Shown here piece by piece: positions 32,691-42,891 of a DNA stretch of 64,000 nucleotides. This stretch comes from DATKDF01 sp963752045. Lineage in GTDB: Bacteria > Acidobacteriota > Vicinamibacteria > Vicinamibacterales > SCN-69-37. The DNA lies in assembly GCA_963752045.1 (NCBI GenBank), contig CAVVWN010000003.1:1-64000 (forward strand), in the 5' to 3' direction. Within the stretch, counting starts at the first letter, position 1. Each line of letters begins with the position of its first letter. A model generated the notes under the pieces. It had not been told where the DNA came from and did no database searches. It saw nothing but the letters and a program-made list of their open reading frames with translations. The position numbers and the translations under genes were made by a program.

Positions 32691-34198
32691 TCCGCTCTGA
32701 GTTTACTGTGGAAGCGGCCGTACACGAGGTAGATGATCAGCCCGAGCGTCATCCAGACGATCAGGCGGAGCCACGTTTCCCACGGCAATCCGTACATGAG
32801 GTACGAGCAGCTGAGGACCCCGAGCGCCGGCACGACGGGAGAGAACGGGGTCCGGAACGGACGCGGCAGATCTGGCCGCGTCCTGCGCAGGACGATGATG
32901 CCGGCACACACGATGACGAACGCGAAGAGCGTCCCGATGCTGACGAGCTCGCCCAGGATCCCGATGGGCGTGAGCCCGGCGACGACCGCGACGACGAGAC
33001 CGGTCACGATGGTCGTGATGTAGGGCGTGCGAAAGCGCGGATGGATCCTGGCCGCCCAGGCCGGCAGCAGGCCGTCCTTGGCCATCGTGTAGAAAATTCT
33101 GGGCTGGCCGAGCAGCAGCACGAGGATGACCGAGCTCAAACCGGCGATGGCGCCGACCTTGATGATGGGTGACAGCCACAGCAGCCCCGTGGCGTCGATG
33201 CCGACGGCGATCGGGTCGGGCACGTTCAACTGCTGGTAGGGGACGAGTCCGGTGAGCACACCGGCGACGAGGATGTAGAGCACGGTGCAGATGACGAGCG
33301 AGCCCAGAATCCCGATGGGCATGTCGCGCTGGGGATTCCTGGCCTCCTGCGCCGCCGTCGACACGGCATCGAAGCCGATGTAGGCAAAAAAAGCCACGCC
33401 GGCCCCTCGGACGATGCCGCTCGGCCCGTACGAACCGAAAGCCCCCGTGTTGGGCGGGATGAACGGCACCCAGTTCTCGGGGTTCACGTAGGCCCAGCCG
33501 GCCGCGATGAACGTCAGGACGACCACCACCTTGATGATGACGACGACGGAGTTCACGCCGGCCGACTCCTGGACGCCGCGGACGAGGAGGGCCGTCACCG
33601 CGAGGACGACCAGCATCGCGGGCAGGTTGATTATCGCGGTGATGTGCGGCAGGGCGGCCGGGTCGATGCCCTGCTCGACGAGCCGGGCGCTCACGTTGGC
33701 CAGGTCTTCCCAGAAGCCGGCCTGCGTCTCGACGAGCACGGTGCCGGGGGCGGCCGTGATTGCCGGCGGCACGACGATCCCCAGGCCGCGCAGGAAGCTC
33801 ACGACGTAGCCCGACCACCCGACGGCGACCGTCGCCGACCCGACCGAGTACTCGAGGATGAGATCCCACCCGATGATCCACGCGAAGATCTCGCCGAGGG
33901 TGGCATAGCCGTAGGTGTAGGCGGAGCCGGCGACCGGAATCATCGACGCGAACTCCGAGTAGCACAGCCCGGCGAACGCACACGCCAGGCCGGCCAGCAC
34001 GAACGACAGGACGATGGCGGGACCGGCGTACTGGGCCGCGGCCAGCCCCGTCAGCACGAAGATGCCGGCACCGATGATCGCGCCCACGCCGAGCGAGGTG
34101 AGATGGACCGCTCCGAGCACGCGCTTGAGCGCGTGCTCGCCCGTCTCGCCGGCCTCAGCGGTCAGTTGCTCGATCGGCTTGGTGGCAAACATGGACAT
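32687..34198 (-). CDS. APC-superfamily amino acid permease (cationic amino acid transporter type)
   Basis: A 503-residue polytopic transporter with 12-14 membrane helices. The start MSMFATKPIEQLTAEAGETG is followed by the conserved first-helix signature LTSLGVGAIIGAGIFVLTGL, then GPAIVLSFVLAGLACAFAGL and YSEFASMIPVAGSAYTYGYA. FFAYIGFDAVSTAAQEARNP is diagnostic for the CAT branch, and LGQPRIFYTMAKDGLLPAWA lies near the C-terminal half. The end matches CAT-type permeases (LPWETWLRLIVWMTLGLIIY). The exact amino acid is not predictable. It is translationally coupled to folD. Confidence 0.93.
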   Translation of the reverse strand: MSMFATKPIEQLTAEAGETGEHALKRVLGAVHLTSLGVGAIIGAGIFVLTGLAAAQYAGPAIVLSFVLAGLACAFAGLCYSEFASMIPVAGSAYTYGYATLGEIFAWIIGWDLILEYSVGSATVAVGWSGYVVSFLRGLGIVVPPAITAAPGTVLVETQAGFWEDLANVSARLVEQGIDPAALPHITAIINLPAMLVVLAVTALLVRGVQESAGVNSVVVIIKVVVVLTFIAAGWAYVNPENWVPFIPPNTGAFGSYGPSGIVRGAGVAFFAYIGFDAVSTAAQEARNPQRDMPIGILGSLVICTVLYILVAGVLTGLVPYQQLNVPDPIAVGIDATGLLWLSPIIKVGAIAGLSSVILVLLLGQPRIFYTMAKDGLLPAWAARIHPRFRTPYITTIVTGLVVAVVAGLTPIGILGELVSIGTLFAFVIVCAGIIVLRRTRPDLPRPFRTPFSPVVPALGVLSCSYLMYGLPWETWLRLIVWMTLGLIIYLVYGRFHSKLRAE

Positions 34199-34390
34199 CA
34201 GATGCGTGTCTCCGGAAGCGGCAGGAATTGCGGCAAGAAGGCGGGATTATAGCGAAAAGAACCGCGGCGCGCGCTCGAGGGAGTATGAGCGCTTGAGCCA
34301 CATGCCCACAGCAAGTATCATCCGGGCGCCTGCTTGACAACGAACACGGCCGCAACCCGCGGAGTGTCCGAGCGAGCGTGAGGTGCGGGA

Positions 34391-35752
34391 ATGACGAATC
34401 GAGGGGCCTTCGGGTCGCGGATGGGCTTCATCCTGGCTGCGGCCGGGTCGGCTGTCGGGCTCGGCAACATCTGGGGCTTCCCGACGCAGGTGGGCCGCGG
34501 CGGTGGCGCGGCCTTCGTGCTCGTGTACCTCGTGTGCGTGTTTCTCATCTGCGCGCCGATCATGATTGCGGAGCTCGCCGTGGGCCGGCGCGCGAAGAAG
34601 GACCCGATTGGCGCCTTCCGGGTCATCAGGCCGGGATCGGCGTGGTGGATCACGGGACTGCTCGGCGTGCTGGCCGGCGTCGGCATCCTCTCGTTCTACT
34701 CGGTCATCGCCGGCTGGACGATCGCCTACATCTACTACACGCTCACCGGCGCCGTGCACGGCAGCTCCGAAGCGATCGGCACGTTCTTCGGCACCTTCAC
34801 GGCCAACGCCCCGCTCAACATCGGCCTGGCGTTCGTGGTGCTCGCCACTACGGCCACGATCATCGTCGGCGGCGTGCAATCAGGGATCGAGCGGGTGACG
34901 AAGCTCCTGATGCCGCTGCTCTTCATGCTGCTCGGCCTGTTGATGCTCCGGGCGCTGACGCTCGACGGGGCCGGCACCGGCCTCGAGTACTACCTGAAGC
35001 CCGACATGTCGAAGGTCCTGGACATCGGCGTCATCAACGCGGCGCTCGGCCAGGCCTTCTTCTCACTGAGCCTCGGCATGGGCGCGATGATCACCTACGG
35101 CAGCTACATCAGCCCGTCGGAAAACCTCGGCCGGGCCGCCGCCTGGGTCGTGGTGCTCGATACGACGGTCGCGCTCATGGCCGGCCTCATCATCTTCCCC
35201 GCCGGTTTCACGCTCGCCGGCTTCGACCCGACGGCCAGCGGCCCCGGCCTCATCTTCGTGGTGCTGCCCCGGCTGTTCGCCACGATGCCCGGGGGCGCGC
35301 TTTTCGGCGCAGCCTTCTTCGTCATGCTCACGGTGGCGGCCATCACGTCGACCATTTCACTGCTCGAGGTCCCGACGTCGCATCTGATCGACTCGCACGG
35401 CTGGACGCGCCGGAGGGCCGTGGTCGTGCTGACGCTCGCCACGTTCGTGCTGTCGATTCCGTCCGCGCTGGCCAACGGCGCGTCGGCCTTTTTCAGCAAC
35501 CTGCCCGGCGTCGGCATGGACTTCCTCTCGCTCATGGCGACCGTCTGGAACAACTTCGCCCTGCCCATCGGCGGGCTGCTGCTCGCCATCTTCGTCGGAC
35601 ACGTCTGGCGGACCGACAAGGCGCTCGAGGAGCTCAACATCGGCGGCATCATGCCGCTCGCCAGGCTGTGGGGCTTCCTGATCCGCTGGGTCTGCCCGGC
35701 CGCCATCCTCGTCATCATCGTCTTCACCATTCGAGACCTCGTCGCCGGCTGA
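34391..35752 (+). CDS. Sodium-dependent transporter, NSS/SNF family
   Basis: A LeuT-fold Na+ symporter of 453 residues. The first helix carries RMGFILAAAGSAVGLGNIWG and FPTQVGRGGGAAFVLVYLVC, the sodium and substrate site of the family. IMIAELAVGRRAKKDPIGAF, ILSFYSVIAGWTIAYIYYTL, QAFFSLSLGMGAMITYGSYI and AITSTISLLEVPTSHLID follow. About eleven to twelve helices are visible. The substrate is unknown (amino acids or related). It is divergent from the CAT-type permease, with a 190-base gap holding no obvious regulator, and lies 27 bases before the next symporter gene. Confidence 0.93.
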   Translation: MTNRGAFGSRMGFILAAAGSAVGLGNIWGFPTQVGRGGGAAFVLVYLVCVFLICAPIMIAELAVGRRAKKDPIGAFRVIRPGSAWWITGLLGVLAGVGILSFYSVIAGWTIAYIYYTLTGAVHGSSEAIGTFFGTFTANAPLNIGLAFVVLATTATIIVGGVQSGIERVTKLLMPLLFMLLGLLMLRALTLDGAGTGLEYYLKPDMSKVLDIGVINAALGQAFFSLSLGMGAMITYGSYISPSENLGRAAAWVVVLDTTVALMAGLIIFPAGFTLAGFDPTASGPGLIFVVLPRLFATMPGGALFGAAFFVMLTVAAITSTISLLEVPTSHLIDSHGWTRRRAVVVLTLATFVLSIPSALANGASAFFSNLPGVGMDFLSLMATVWNNFALPIGGLLLAIFVGHVWRTDKALEELNIGGIMPLARLWGFLIRWVCPAAILVIIVFTIRDLVAG

Positions 35753-35779
35753 GGCGGCGCCGGCAAGGAGACCACGCAC

Positions 35780-37220
35780 ATGCAGGACCTGACCGATTTC
35801 ATCACCCGCATCGACGGCCGCGTGTGGCAGCCGTTTGCGATGCCGCTCGTGCTGGTGATCGTGGGCGGCCTGCATCACGGTGGCCACTGGCTTCGTGCAG
35901 ATTCGCCGGTTCCCGATGGCGCTCCGTATCGTCATGCAGGGCGCCTTCAAGAAGCAGGAGAAGGGCGCGAAGACCATCACGCCCTTCCAGGCCCTCTCGA
36001 CGGCGCTCGCCTCGACGGTCGGCAACGGCAACATCGGCGGCGTCGCCACCGCGATCCTCATCGGCGGCCCCGGCGCGGTCTTCTGGATGTGGGTGTGCGC
36101 CACGGTCGGCATGGCCACCAAGTACGCGGAGGCCGTCCTCGGCGTGCACTTCCGGGTCACCCGGGAAAGCGGTGAGCTCGCGAGCGGCCCGATGTACTAC
36201 ATCACCCGCGGCCTCGGCGACAGCGCGTTCGCCAAGACGCTCGCCGTGCTCTTCGCGTTCTTCGGCGCCGTGACCGCACTCTTCGGCACGGGCAACATGG
36301 CGCAGTCGAACACGGTGGCGCGGACGTTCGTCGAGGCGGTTCGTGCGGCCACTGGCACCGAGGTCGCCGTGTGGGTGCCCGGGATCCTCATCACCGTGGC
36401 CGTCGGTCTCGTGCTGCTCGGCGGCATCCAGCGCATTGCCCACGTGGCGGAGAAGCTCGTGCCGACCATGATCGTGGTCTACGTGGCCGCGGCACTCTCG
36501 TACATCGTGATCAACGCGGGCGCCAGCTGCCCGCACGTGTTCGGCCTGATCTTCAGCGAGGCCTTCTCACCAACCGCCGCCGTGGGCGGCTTCGTGGGCG
36601 CCACGGTCGCCCAGTCGATCGCGGCCGGCGTCAGCCGCGGCGTCCTCTCGAACGAAGCCGGCCTGGGCAGCGCACCAATCGCCCACGGCATCGCCAGCGT
36701 GCAAGCACCCGGCCGAACAGGGCGTGGTCGGCGTGTTCGAGGTGTTCATCGACACGATCGTCGTCTGCTCCATGACGGCCTTCGTCATCCTGTCGTCGGG
36801 CATGTGGACCGACCCGGCCTACCAGGCGTCGAGCGGCGACCTGACGGCCGCAGCGCATGGGCACGACGATTCCCGTTCGCCCAGATCATCGTGGCGCTCT
36901 GCTCGTTCCTCTTCGGCTTCTCGACGCTCATCGGCTGGTGCTACTACGGCGAGAAGTGCTTCGAGTACCTGTTCGGATCCCAGTTCACGAAGGTCTACCG
37001 CGCGATCTTCACCGTCCTGATCATGGTCGGTGCGGTCGTCTCGGTGCCGCTCGTCTGGGCCATCGGCACGCTGCTCAACGGGTTCATGGCGTTCCCGAAC
37101 CTGATTGGCCTGTTCTTCCTGCTCGGGACGGTGCGCCGGATCACCGTCGACTACTTCAGCAATGGCGGGCGGGAGTACTCCGTGGACAACCCGGTGACCG
37201 GCGCGCAGGTGAGCCACTAG
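35780..37220 (+). CDS. Alanine/glycine:cation symporter (AGCS), frameshifted
   Basis: ATG 35780 gives MQDLTDFITRIDGRVWQPFA and a first helix. After a shift near 35870 the frame continues TGFVQIRRFPMALRIVMQGA and ITPFQALSTALASTVGNGNI, the AGCS signature. Then come GVATAILIGGPGAVFWMWVC, AGVSRGVLSNEAGLGSAPIA and, between shifts near 36708 and 36855, VVGVFEVFIDTIVVCSMTAF. The end TLIGWCYYGEKCFEYLFGSQ is also typical. About 480 residues. It shares its last bases with thiE on the other strand (TAG/CTA overlap). Confidence 0.92.
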
Positions 37221-37860
37221 CGCGGTCGCTTCAGGGCGTCGAGCCAGGCCCGCGCCCGATCGGCCGGATCGCCCCTGAGGAGGTCGGCGATCACGGCGAC
37301 GGATGCGGCGCCGGCTCGGAGGACGGCCGGGGCGCGGTCCAGCGTGATCCCGCCGATGGCCACGACGGGAATTCCCCGCTCGCGCGCCAGACCGGCAGCA
37401 ATCTCCACGCCGCCGAGTCCGACAACGGGATCGGGCCGTGCCTTGGTTCGGGTCTCGAAGACGGGACCAATGGCCACGTACGACGCGCCCTCACGACAGG
37501 CCGCGCGAACCTGGTCGGCCGAATGCGTCGAGAGCCCCACCAGGGCTCCGGGTCCCAGCAGGGCCCGCACGTCGGCGACCGACAGGTCGTCCTGCCCCAC
37601 GTGCACGCCGTCGGCGCCGGCCAGCCTGGCGACGTCGGCTCGGTCGTTGACGATGACGAGGGCGCCGGCCGGGCGCGCCAGCGTCACGAGCGCGTCGGTG
37701 AGGTCCAGCAGGGGCCCGAGCGAGAGCGACTTGGCGCGCAGTTGCAGCAGGCTGACGCCGGCCTCAATCCAGCCCTCGGCCACGGTCAGCGGATCGAAGC
37801 CCTTTCGCGCGTGCGATCGACGTCGAGGATCGCGTAGAGCGGGGGCAGCGTGGCGGTCAC
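37217..37860 (-). CDS. thiE: Thiamine-phosphate synthase, one frameshift
   Basis: It couples HMP-PP and thiazole phosphate to thiamine phosphate. GTG 37858-37860 overlaps the accC stop (GTGA) and opens VTATLPPLYAILDVDRTR. A shift near 37800 leads to VAEGWIEAGVSLLQLRAKSL. Then come VNDRADVARLAGADGVHVGQ with the DDL motif, LVGLSTHSADQVRAACREGA, YVAIGPVFETRTKARPDPVV and VVAIGGITLDRAPAVLRAGA. About 213 residues. No TPP-riboswitch-like leader is visible, since the gene is inside the accBC train. Confidence 0.92.
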
Positions 37861-39242
37861 GCCGATTCGGCGAGCGACCCCCCGGGCTTCGGCCGCTCCT
37901 TCATGAACCGCTCCATGAAGCTCGTGTTGAGACGCGCCCGCCATGATAGTCGGGGTCGTCGAGGATCTTCAGGTGCAGCGGGAATCGAGGTCTTGATGCC
38001 CTCGATGACCGTCATCTCGAGCGTGCGCCGCATGCGGGCGATGGCTTCCTGACGATCGCGGCCGTAGGTGATGACCTTGGCGATGAGCGAGTCGTAGTAG
38101 GGCGAGACGGTGCACTCCGAGTGCACGAACGAGTCGACGCGCACGCCCGGACCGCCGGGCACGCTGAAGGCATGGATGAGGCCCGGGCTCGGCACGAACG
38201 TCTCGGGATCCTCGGCGTTGATCCGGCACTCGATCGCGTGCCCGCGGAACTGGATGTCGCCCTGCCTGACCGACAGCCGCTCGCCGGCGGCGATGCGAAT
38301 CTGCTCCTTCACGATGTCGATGCCGGTCACCAACTCCGTCACCGGGTGCTCGACCTGCAGCCGCGTGTTGGCTTCGAGGAAGTAGAAATGCCCGTCGGTG
38401 TCCATGCAGGAACTCGAACGTGCCCGCGTTCGTGTACTGCACCGCGCGTGCCGCGTCGACGACCGTCGCGCCGAGCTTGCGGCGCTGCTTGTCGGTCAGC
38501 GCCATCGACGGCGCCTCCTCGATGAGCTTCTGGTGCCGCCGCTGGATGGAGCACTCGCGCTCGCCGAGGTGCACGACGTTGCCGTGATGGTCGCCCAGCA
38601 CCTGGAACTCGATGTGCCGCGGAGACTCGACGTACTTCTCGAGGTAGACGTCGCCCACGCCGAAGGCCGCTTCGGCCTCGCGCATGGCCGTCCGCAGAGC
38701 CTTCGAGAGCTCGTCCGTCGCTCCGCACGACGCGCATGCCGCGGCCGCCGCCGCCGGCCACGGCCTTGATGATGACCGGGATACCCCAGCGTCCTTGCGC
38801 GACTTCGTTCGCCTGTTCCTCGCCACGGACCGGGCCGTCGCTGCCCGGCAGCACCGGCACGCCGGCCTTCTTCATCGCCGCGGCGCGCCCGGGCCTTGTC
38901 GCCCATCAGCCGGATCACGTTCGGATCGGGGCCGATGAACTTGATGTGACAGGCCTCGCAGACCTCGGCCAGATAGGCGCTCTCGGACAGAAAGCCGTAG
39001 CCGGGATGAATGGCGTCGGCGCCGGTGATTTCGGCGGCGCTGATGATCGCCGGCACGTTCAGGTAGCTGTCGAGGCTGCGCGCCGGGCCGATGCAGACGT
39101 CCTCGTCGGCAAAGCGCACGTGCAGCGAGTGCTCGTCGGCCTCCGAATAGACGGCGACCGTCTTGATGCCGAGCTCGCGGCAGGCGCAGATGACGCGCAG
39201 CGCGATTTCGCCTCGGTTGGCGATCAGGATCTTCTTGAACAT
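37857..39242 (-). CDS. accC: Acetyl-CoA carboxylase, biotin carboxylase subunit, frameshifted
   Basis: It carboxylates biotin on AccB using ATP and bicarbonate. Start MFKKILIANRGEIALRVICA, then TVAVYSEADEHSLHVRFADE, CIGPARSLDSYLNVPAIISA and DAIHPGYGFLSESAYLAEVC. Shifted pieces give VPVLPGSDGPV, IPVIIKAVAGGGGRGMRVVR, YLEKYVESPRHIEFQVLGDH and RECSIQRRHQKLIEEAPSMA. The last part has FYFLEANTRLQVEHPVTELV and ECRINAEDPETFVPSPGLI. About five shifts occur (near 38890, 38790, 38735, 38405 and 37975). Expected length is about 460 residues. The flanking accB is intact. Confidence 0.93.
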
Positions 39243-39261
39243 GCGCCTTCCGACGAGTCCC

Positions 39262-39750
39262 CTATTTCACCTTGACGGCGAACAGCCGATCGCCGAACTG
39301 CACCGGCTGGCCGTTCTCGACGTAGACCGCGACGATCTCGCCCTCGCACTCGCACTCGATCTCGTTCATGAGCTTCATCGCTTCGATGATGCAGAGCACC
39401 TGGCCCTTCTTGACCGTATCGCCGACCTCGACGAAGGGCGGTGCGCCCGGCTCCGACGACCGGTAGAAGGTGCCGACGATCGGCGACTTGACGACGGCCA
39501 GCTCGACACCGGGCGGTTCCGACGCCAGGTCTCCCAGCCCGCCCGCTGACTCCTGCGGCACGACCGGCACGGACGGGGCCGAGAGCACCACGGGCGGAGC
39601 CGGCGCCTGCACGGTCTGCGGGACCGGCTCGGCAGCCTTGCGGATGCGGACCTTCAACCCGTCGCGTTCGAGCTCGAACTCCGACAGCTCGTGCTCGCGC
39701 ACCAGTTCCAGAATCTGTTTGATGTCTTCGAGATCCATAGGGTCAGACAA
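39262..39750 (-). CDS. accB: Biotin carboxyl carrier protein of acetyl-CoA carboxylase
   Basis: It carries biotin between AccC and the carboxyltransferase. The biotinylated lysine lies in CIIEAMKLMNEIECECEGEI (EAMKM-type motif), the C-terminal fold ends VYVENGQPVQFGDRLFAVKV, and a Pro/Ala/Val-rich linker covers about residues 50-85. The N-terminus MDLEDIKQILELVREHELSE is the usual start and corresponds to ATG at 39738; the frame extends to 39750 and would then overlap the peptidase stop by eight bases. 158-162 residues. Confidence 0.96.
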   Translation of the reverse strand: MSDPMDLEDIKQILELVREHELSEFELERDGLKVRIRKAAEPVPQTVQAPAPPVVLSAPSVPVVPQESAGGLGDLASEPPGVELAVVKSPIVGTFYRSSEPGAPPFVEVGDTVKKGQVLCIIEAMKLMNEIECECEGEIVAVYVENGQPVQFGDRLFAVKVK

Positions 39751-40873
39751 CCAGCAACTCGGAGGGCGCCGTCGTCAGCGCCTCGTATCCCTGGGTCGTC
39801 ACGAGCACGTCGTCCTCGAGCCGGGCGCCGCCGAGCCCAGCCACGTAGGCTCCTGGCTCGATGGTGCAGACCATGCCGGCAGCCAGGACCTCCACGGGGG
39901 CGCTCCCCCCTGCCCGACCGAGCCGGGGCGCCTCGTGTACCTCCAGGCCCAGCCCGTGGCCCGTGGCGTGCACAAACGCCTCTCCCAGGCCACAGCCCGA
40001 GAGCACCTGCCTTGCCGCCTCATCGATGGCGGCGGCAGGAACGCCCGCCCGGACTGCGCCAAGCGCGGCCCGTTGGGCGTTGCGAACAGCGTCGTAAAGT
40101 CGAGCCGTTTCGGACGTCAATTGCCCGACGGCTGCCATCCGCGTCAAATCGACGCAGTATCCGTCCAATACCCCGCCAAAGTCCAGCACGACGAGGTCGC
40201 CAGACTGGAGCCTGCGCCCACTCGGACGCGCGTGCGGGCTGGCGCTCGACGGGCCGGAGGCCACGATGGTCGGAAAGGCCTGGTCGGAAAAACCCGCATC
40301 CTCGATCGCTCGGTCAATCGACCGAGAAACCTCGATTTCCGTAAGGCCAGGCGCCAGCATGCCCTTCAACTTCCCAGCCACGTCACTCAGGAGTCGCCCG
40401 GCCCGCCTGAAGATCGCCTGCTCGTGCTCGTCCTTGACCACGCGAAGACTCTCGACGACCCGATCGGTCCTCACCCACTCGACCGCCGTTGACTGCTGCT
40501 GCCACAGGGCCATCGTGGCCACGGTCACGTTGGCCGCCTCGAACCCGACCCGCTGCAGGCCGTGCCTCCCGAGGGCCGCGCCAAGGGCATCCGGATAGGC
40601 CCCGGAAACGAGCTCGACGACGACGGGGCCGGCCTCGCCGGCGGCGACCGCCGATCGGAGCGGTTCGGCATAGCGGCCGTCGACGAGCATCGTCGCGCCA
40701 CCGCTCGCGGCGACGAGCAGGCCGGACGAACCGGTGAATCCGGTGAGGTACCTCAGGTTCGCGGGTGCCGAAACGACGAGTCCGTCAAGCCCGAGGGCGG
40801 CCGCCTGCTGCCAGACCGCGTCGAGTCGGGCCGGCCAGTTCGGCCTGCCGGGAAGGGGCTTCACGGCCCCCAT
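39743..40873 (-). CDS. M24-family Xaa-Pro aminopeptidase
   Basis: A creatinase-like N-terminal domain (LGLDGLVVSAPANLRYLTGF, TGSSGLLVAASGGATMLVDG) is followed by the pita-bread metallopeptidase domain. Metal ligands are visible: the Asp in VLDFGGVLDGYCVDLTR, the His in FVHATGHGLGLEVHEAPRLG, the Glu in GMVCTIEPGAYVAGLGGARL and the Glu in RLEDDVLVT. 376 residues, typical for PepP/PepQ-type cytosolic enzymes that remove residues ahead of proline. This peptidase gene is a frequent neighbour upstream of accB. It lies one base after the TPR protein gene stop. Confidence 0.92.
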   Translation of the reverse strand: MGAVKPLPGRPNWPARLDAVWQQAAALGLDGLVVSAPANLRYLTGFTGSSGLLVAASGGATMLVDGRYAEPLRSAVAAGEAGPVVVELVSGAYPDALGAALGRHGLQRVGFEAANVTVATMALWQQQSTAVEWVRTDRVVESLRVVKDEHEQAIFRRAGRLLSDVAGKLKGMLAPGLTEIEVSRSIDRAIEDAGFSDQAFPTIVASGPSSASPHARPSGRRLQSGDLVVLDFGGVLDGYCVDLTRMAAVGQLTSETARLYDAVRNAQRAALGAVRAGVPAAAIDEAARQVLSGCGLGEAFVHATGHGLGLEVHEAPRLGRAGGSAPVEVLAAGMVCTIEPGAYVAGLGGARLEDDVLVTTQGYEALTTAPSELLVV

Positions 40874-40874
40874 T

Positions 40875-41777
40875 CTATGCTGCGGAATCTGAGGTCAGCT
40901 CGCGTCGACGGGTCTTGACCTTGCCCAACATGCGCTCGAGGGCGTCGAGGGCCGACTCGGTTCGAACCGGATTGACGTCCGCGTGCTCGGCAGGCTCCGG
41001 GTCCCGACCTCGTTCGTCATCGCCCCCGTCGTTGCCGAGGTCTGCGTAGTCATCGAGATTGCCATCGAGCGACTCGGCGTCGAGCACGATTGGCTCGTCG
41101 GCGTCGTTCGGCGCACCGTCAGGCTGACGCCCCTGAAGCTCGGCCGCCTCCGGGTCCGACGGGTCGGACCGATTGGAAAGGCCCTGACCGGCTTCGCCAC
41201 CCGGCGCGGCAAGCTCGCTCGCGAGCTCTTCGAAATCCACTCCGGTATCGGGATCGAGCTCGAGCGTCGGGGCGTCGGCGGCGGCCTGTTCGGTCTCGTC
41301 GGCAATGGCGTCGAGCGCATCGGCTTCCTCGAGGAGTTCGACGGCCGACTCCGGCAAGCTCTCGTCGGCAACGGCGGCAGCAGGAGCCGCCGGTGTCTCG
41401 CGATGCTCTGCGACCGCCCGCTCGATTTCTTCCTGACGAGGCGGCCAGTCACCGGCGTGTTCGAGGGCGAGCAGCGCGCTCGTTTCCGACTGGTCGTGCA
41501 ACTGAGCCAGTCCGCGAATGGCGGCCAGATTGTCCGGCGCGCGCCGAATCACGTATTCGAGCTCGACGCGGGCCTCGTCGAGCCTGCCGAGGTCGAGCAG
41601 CGCGCAGCCCAGGGTGACCCGGGCCGACAACTGCTCGGGGAACTGCTCGAGGCCGTTGCGGCACGTCTCGACCGCCTGTTCGAGCTGTCCCTGACGCCGG
41701 AGCCGCTCGGCAGATGCGGCAAACGTCTGGGCGCCACTTCCCCAGCCCTTCAAGAGAGACCCAAGTCTTCCCGCCAT
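40875..41777 (-). CDS. TPR protein with long acidic tail
   Basis: Residues 1-115 hold two to three tetratricopeptide repeats (AERLRRQGQLEQAVETCRNG, LGCALLDLGRLDEARVELEY, RRAPDNLAAIRGLAQLHDQS). The rest is very rich in Glu, Asp, Ala and Pro with no fold I can name (EEADALDAIADETEQAAADA, DGNLDDYADLGNDGGDDERG), ending in a basic stretch (LGKVKTRRRELTSDSAA). No signal peptide is visible. It may scaffold components of the pilus or envelope genes it is grouped with, but that rests on position only. Confidence 0.75.
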   Translation of the reverse strand: MAGRLGSLLKGWGSGAQTFAASAERLRRQGQLEQAVETCRNGLEQFPEQLSARVTLGCALLDLGRLDEARVELEYVIRRAPDNLAAIRGLAQLHDQSETSALLALEHAGDWPPRQEEIERAVAEHRETPAAPAAAVADESLPESAVELLEEADALDAIADETEQAAADAPTLELDPDTGVDFEELASELAAPGGEAGQGLSNRSDPSDPEAAELQGRQPDGAPNDADEPIVLDAESLDGNLDDYADLGNDGGDDERGRDPEPAEHADVNPVRTESALDALERMLGKVKTRRRELTSDSAA

Positions 41778-41802
41778 GCAACCACCCTGTTCCGTTCCGT
41801 CG

Positions 41803-42792
41803 TCACGGCTTGACGGTCACGGTGTTCGCGACCGATGCGGTTTGTCCCGAGCTGTCTGTGATGACCAGCACGATCGTGTAGGTGCCCGGCGTCGCGTAGG
41901 CGTGGCTCGCTGTCGATCCGCCCTCGACCTTGAATCCGTCCCCGAAGTCCCAGGCGTGCGAAACGATCTGGAAGCCCGCTGCCGGCCGCGATGCAGCTGC
42001 GTTGACGAACACCGTCGTGCCGGCCACCGGGTCGGTCGGCGAGAGGGTGAACGCGGCCGTGGGCTTGCTCGACACCGCGACGTCGACCGGCGTCGGCGGC
42101 GTGGATGCGGACTGGCCCTGGTTGTCGGTCACGGTCAGCACGACGTTGTAGGTGCCGACGAGTGCGAAGTCGTGCGTGACACGGATGCCCTGCGCGGTGG
42201 CGCCGTCGCCGAAGTTCCAGTGGTACGAGACGATCTGGCCGTCGTCGGTCGACTGCGACGCGTCGAAGAGGACGGTCTCGAATTCCCGTGGCTTGGTCGG
42301 TGAGAAGAAGAACTTCGGCACCGGCGCGCCGTTTGGCGGCAGAATCACGCCCGGGCGCGCCAGGCGGATCAGGACCGACCGGGTCAGCGAGTTCGAGAAG
42401 TCGTTGCCGACGGGAGTGACGAGCACGGTGACGATGGTGTCGCTCGCCACCGATGCGGGAGGCGGCGGTGGAGCGACGTAGGTGATCGTGGCGCGACCAT
42501 CGGTGCCGGTCGAGACCGTTCGCGACGACAGCACGCCGAAGTCGACGACCGTCCCGCCCACCGCGGTTTCCGCCCGCAGCGACACGCCGGTCATGGGCTG
42601 GCTGTTCGGATCCCGCACGACGATCTGAATCGCCGAGGACGACACGCCGTCCTGCGAGATGATGTCCGGCGTCGCCGTCACGGTCACGGACATGCCGAGG
42701 CCGGACGGTCCGGCGAGCGAGGGCGCCGTCTGCTTGTCCAGCCCGCAGCCGGCCGCAAGGCCCACGGCCGCGATCACGATGATTCGCTTCAT
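41803..42792 (-). CDS. Lipoprotein with Ig-like and two PKD domains
   Basis: ATG 42790-42792 gives MKRIIVIAAVGLAAGC, a lipoprotein signal with Cys as the acylated residue. An invasin/Big-1-like domain follows (VTATPDIISQDGVSSSAIQI, GRATITYVAPPPPPASVASD), then two PKD domains with the characteristic SYHWNFGDGATAQGIRVTHD and SHAWDFGDGFKVEGGSTASH cores. About 329 residues. Such surface lipoproteins mediate adhesion or extracellular polymer binding. It sits downstream of the pilus secretin genes, 26 bases before the TPR protein. Confidence 0.9.
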   Translation of the reverse strand: MKRIIVIAAVGLAAGCGLDKQTAPSLAGPSGLGMSVTVTATPDIISQDGVSSSAIQIVVRDPNSQPMTGVSLRAETAVGGTVVDFGVLSSRTVSTGTDGRATITYVAPPPPPASVASDTIVTVLVTPVGNDFSNSLTRSVLIRLARPGVILPPNGAPVPKFFFSPTKPREFETVLFDASQSTDDGQIVSYHWNFGDGATAQGIRVTHDFALVGTYNVVLTVTDNQGQSASTPPTPVDVAVSSKPTAAFTLSPTDPVAGTTVFVNAAASRPAAGFQIVSHAWDFGDGFKVEGGSTASHAYATPGTYTIVLVITDSSGQTASVANTVTVKP

Positions 42793-42891
42793 CACCACGT
42801 CAGTACTCCCGCGCCGGAATGTCCCGGCCGCCTCCGCCCGTTCCCGATGGGCAACGATCTCAATCCGTCGAACGCCCGCCTGCCCGTGACG

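Noticed and set aside
37784..37870. TPP riboswitch before thiE
   Set aside because: The thiE start overlaps the accC stop by four bases, leaving no leader, and no thi-box-like sequence is seen.
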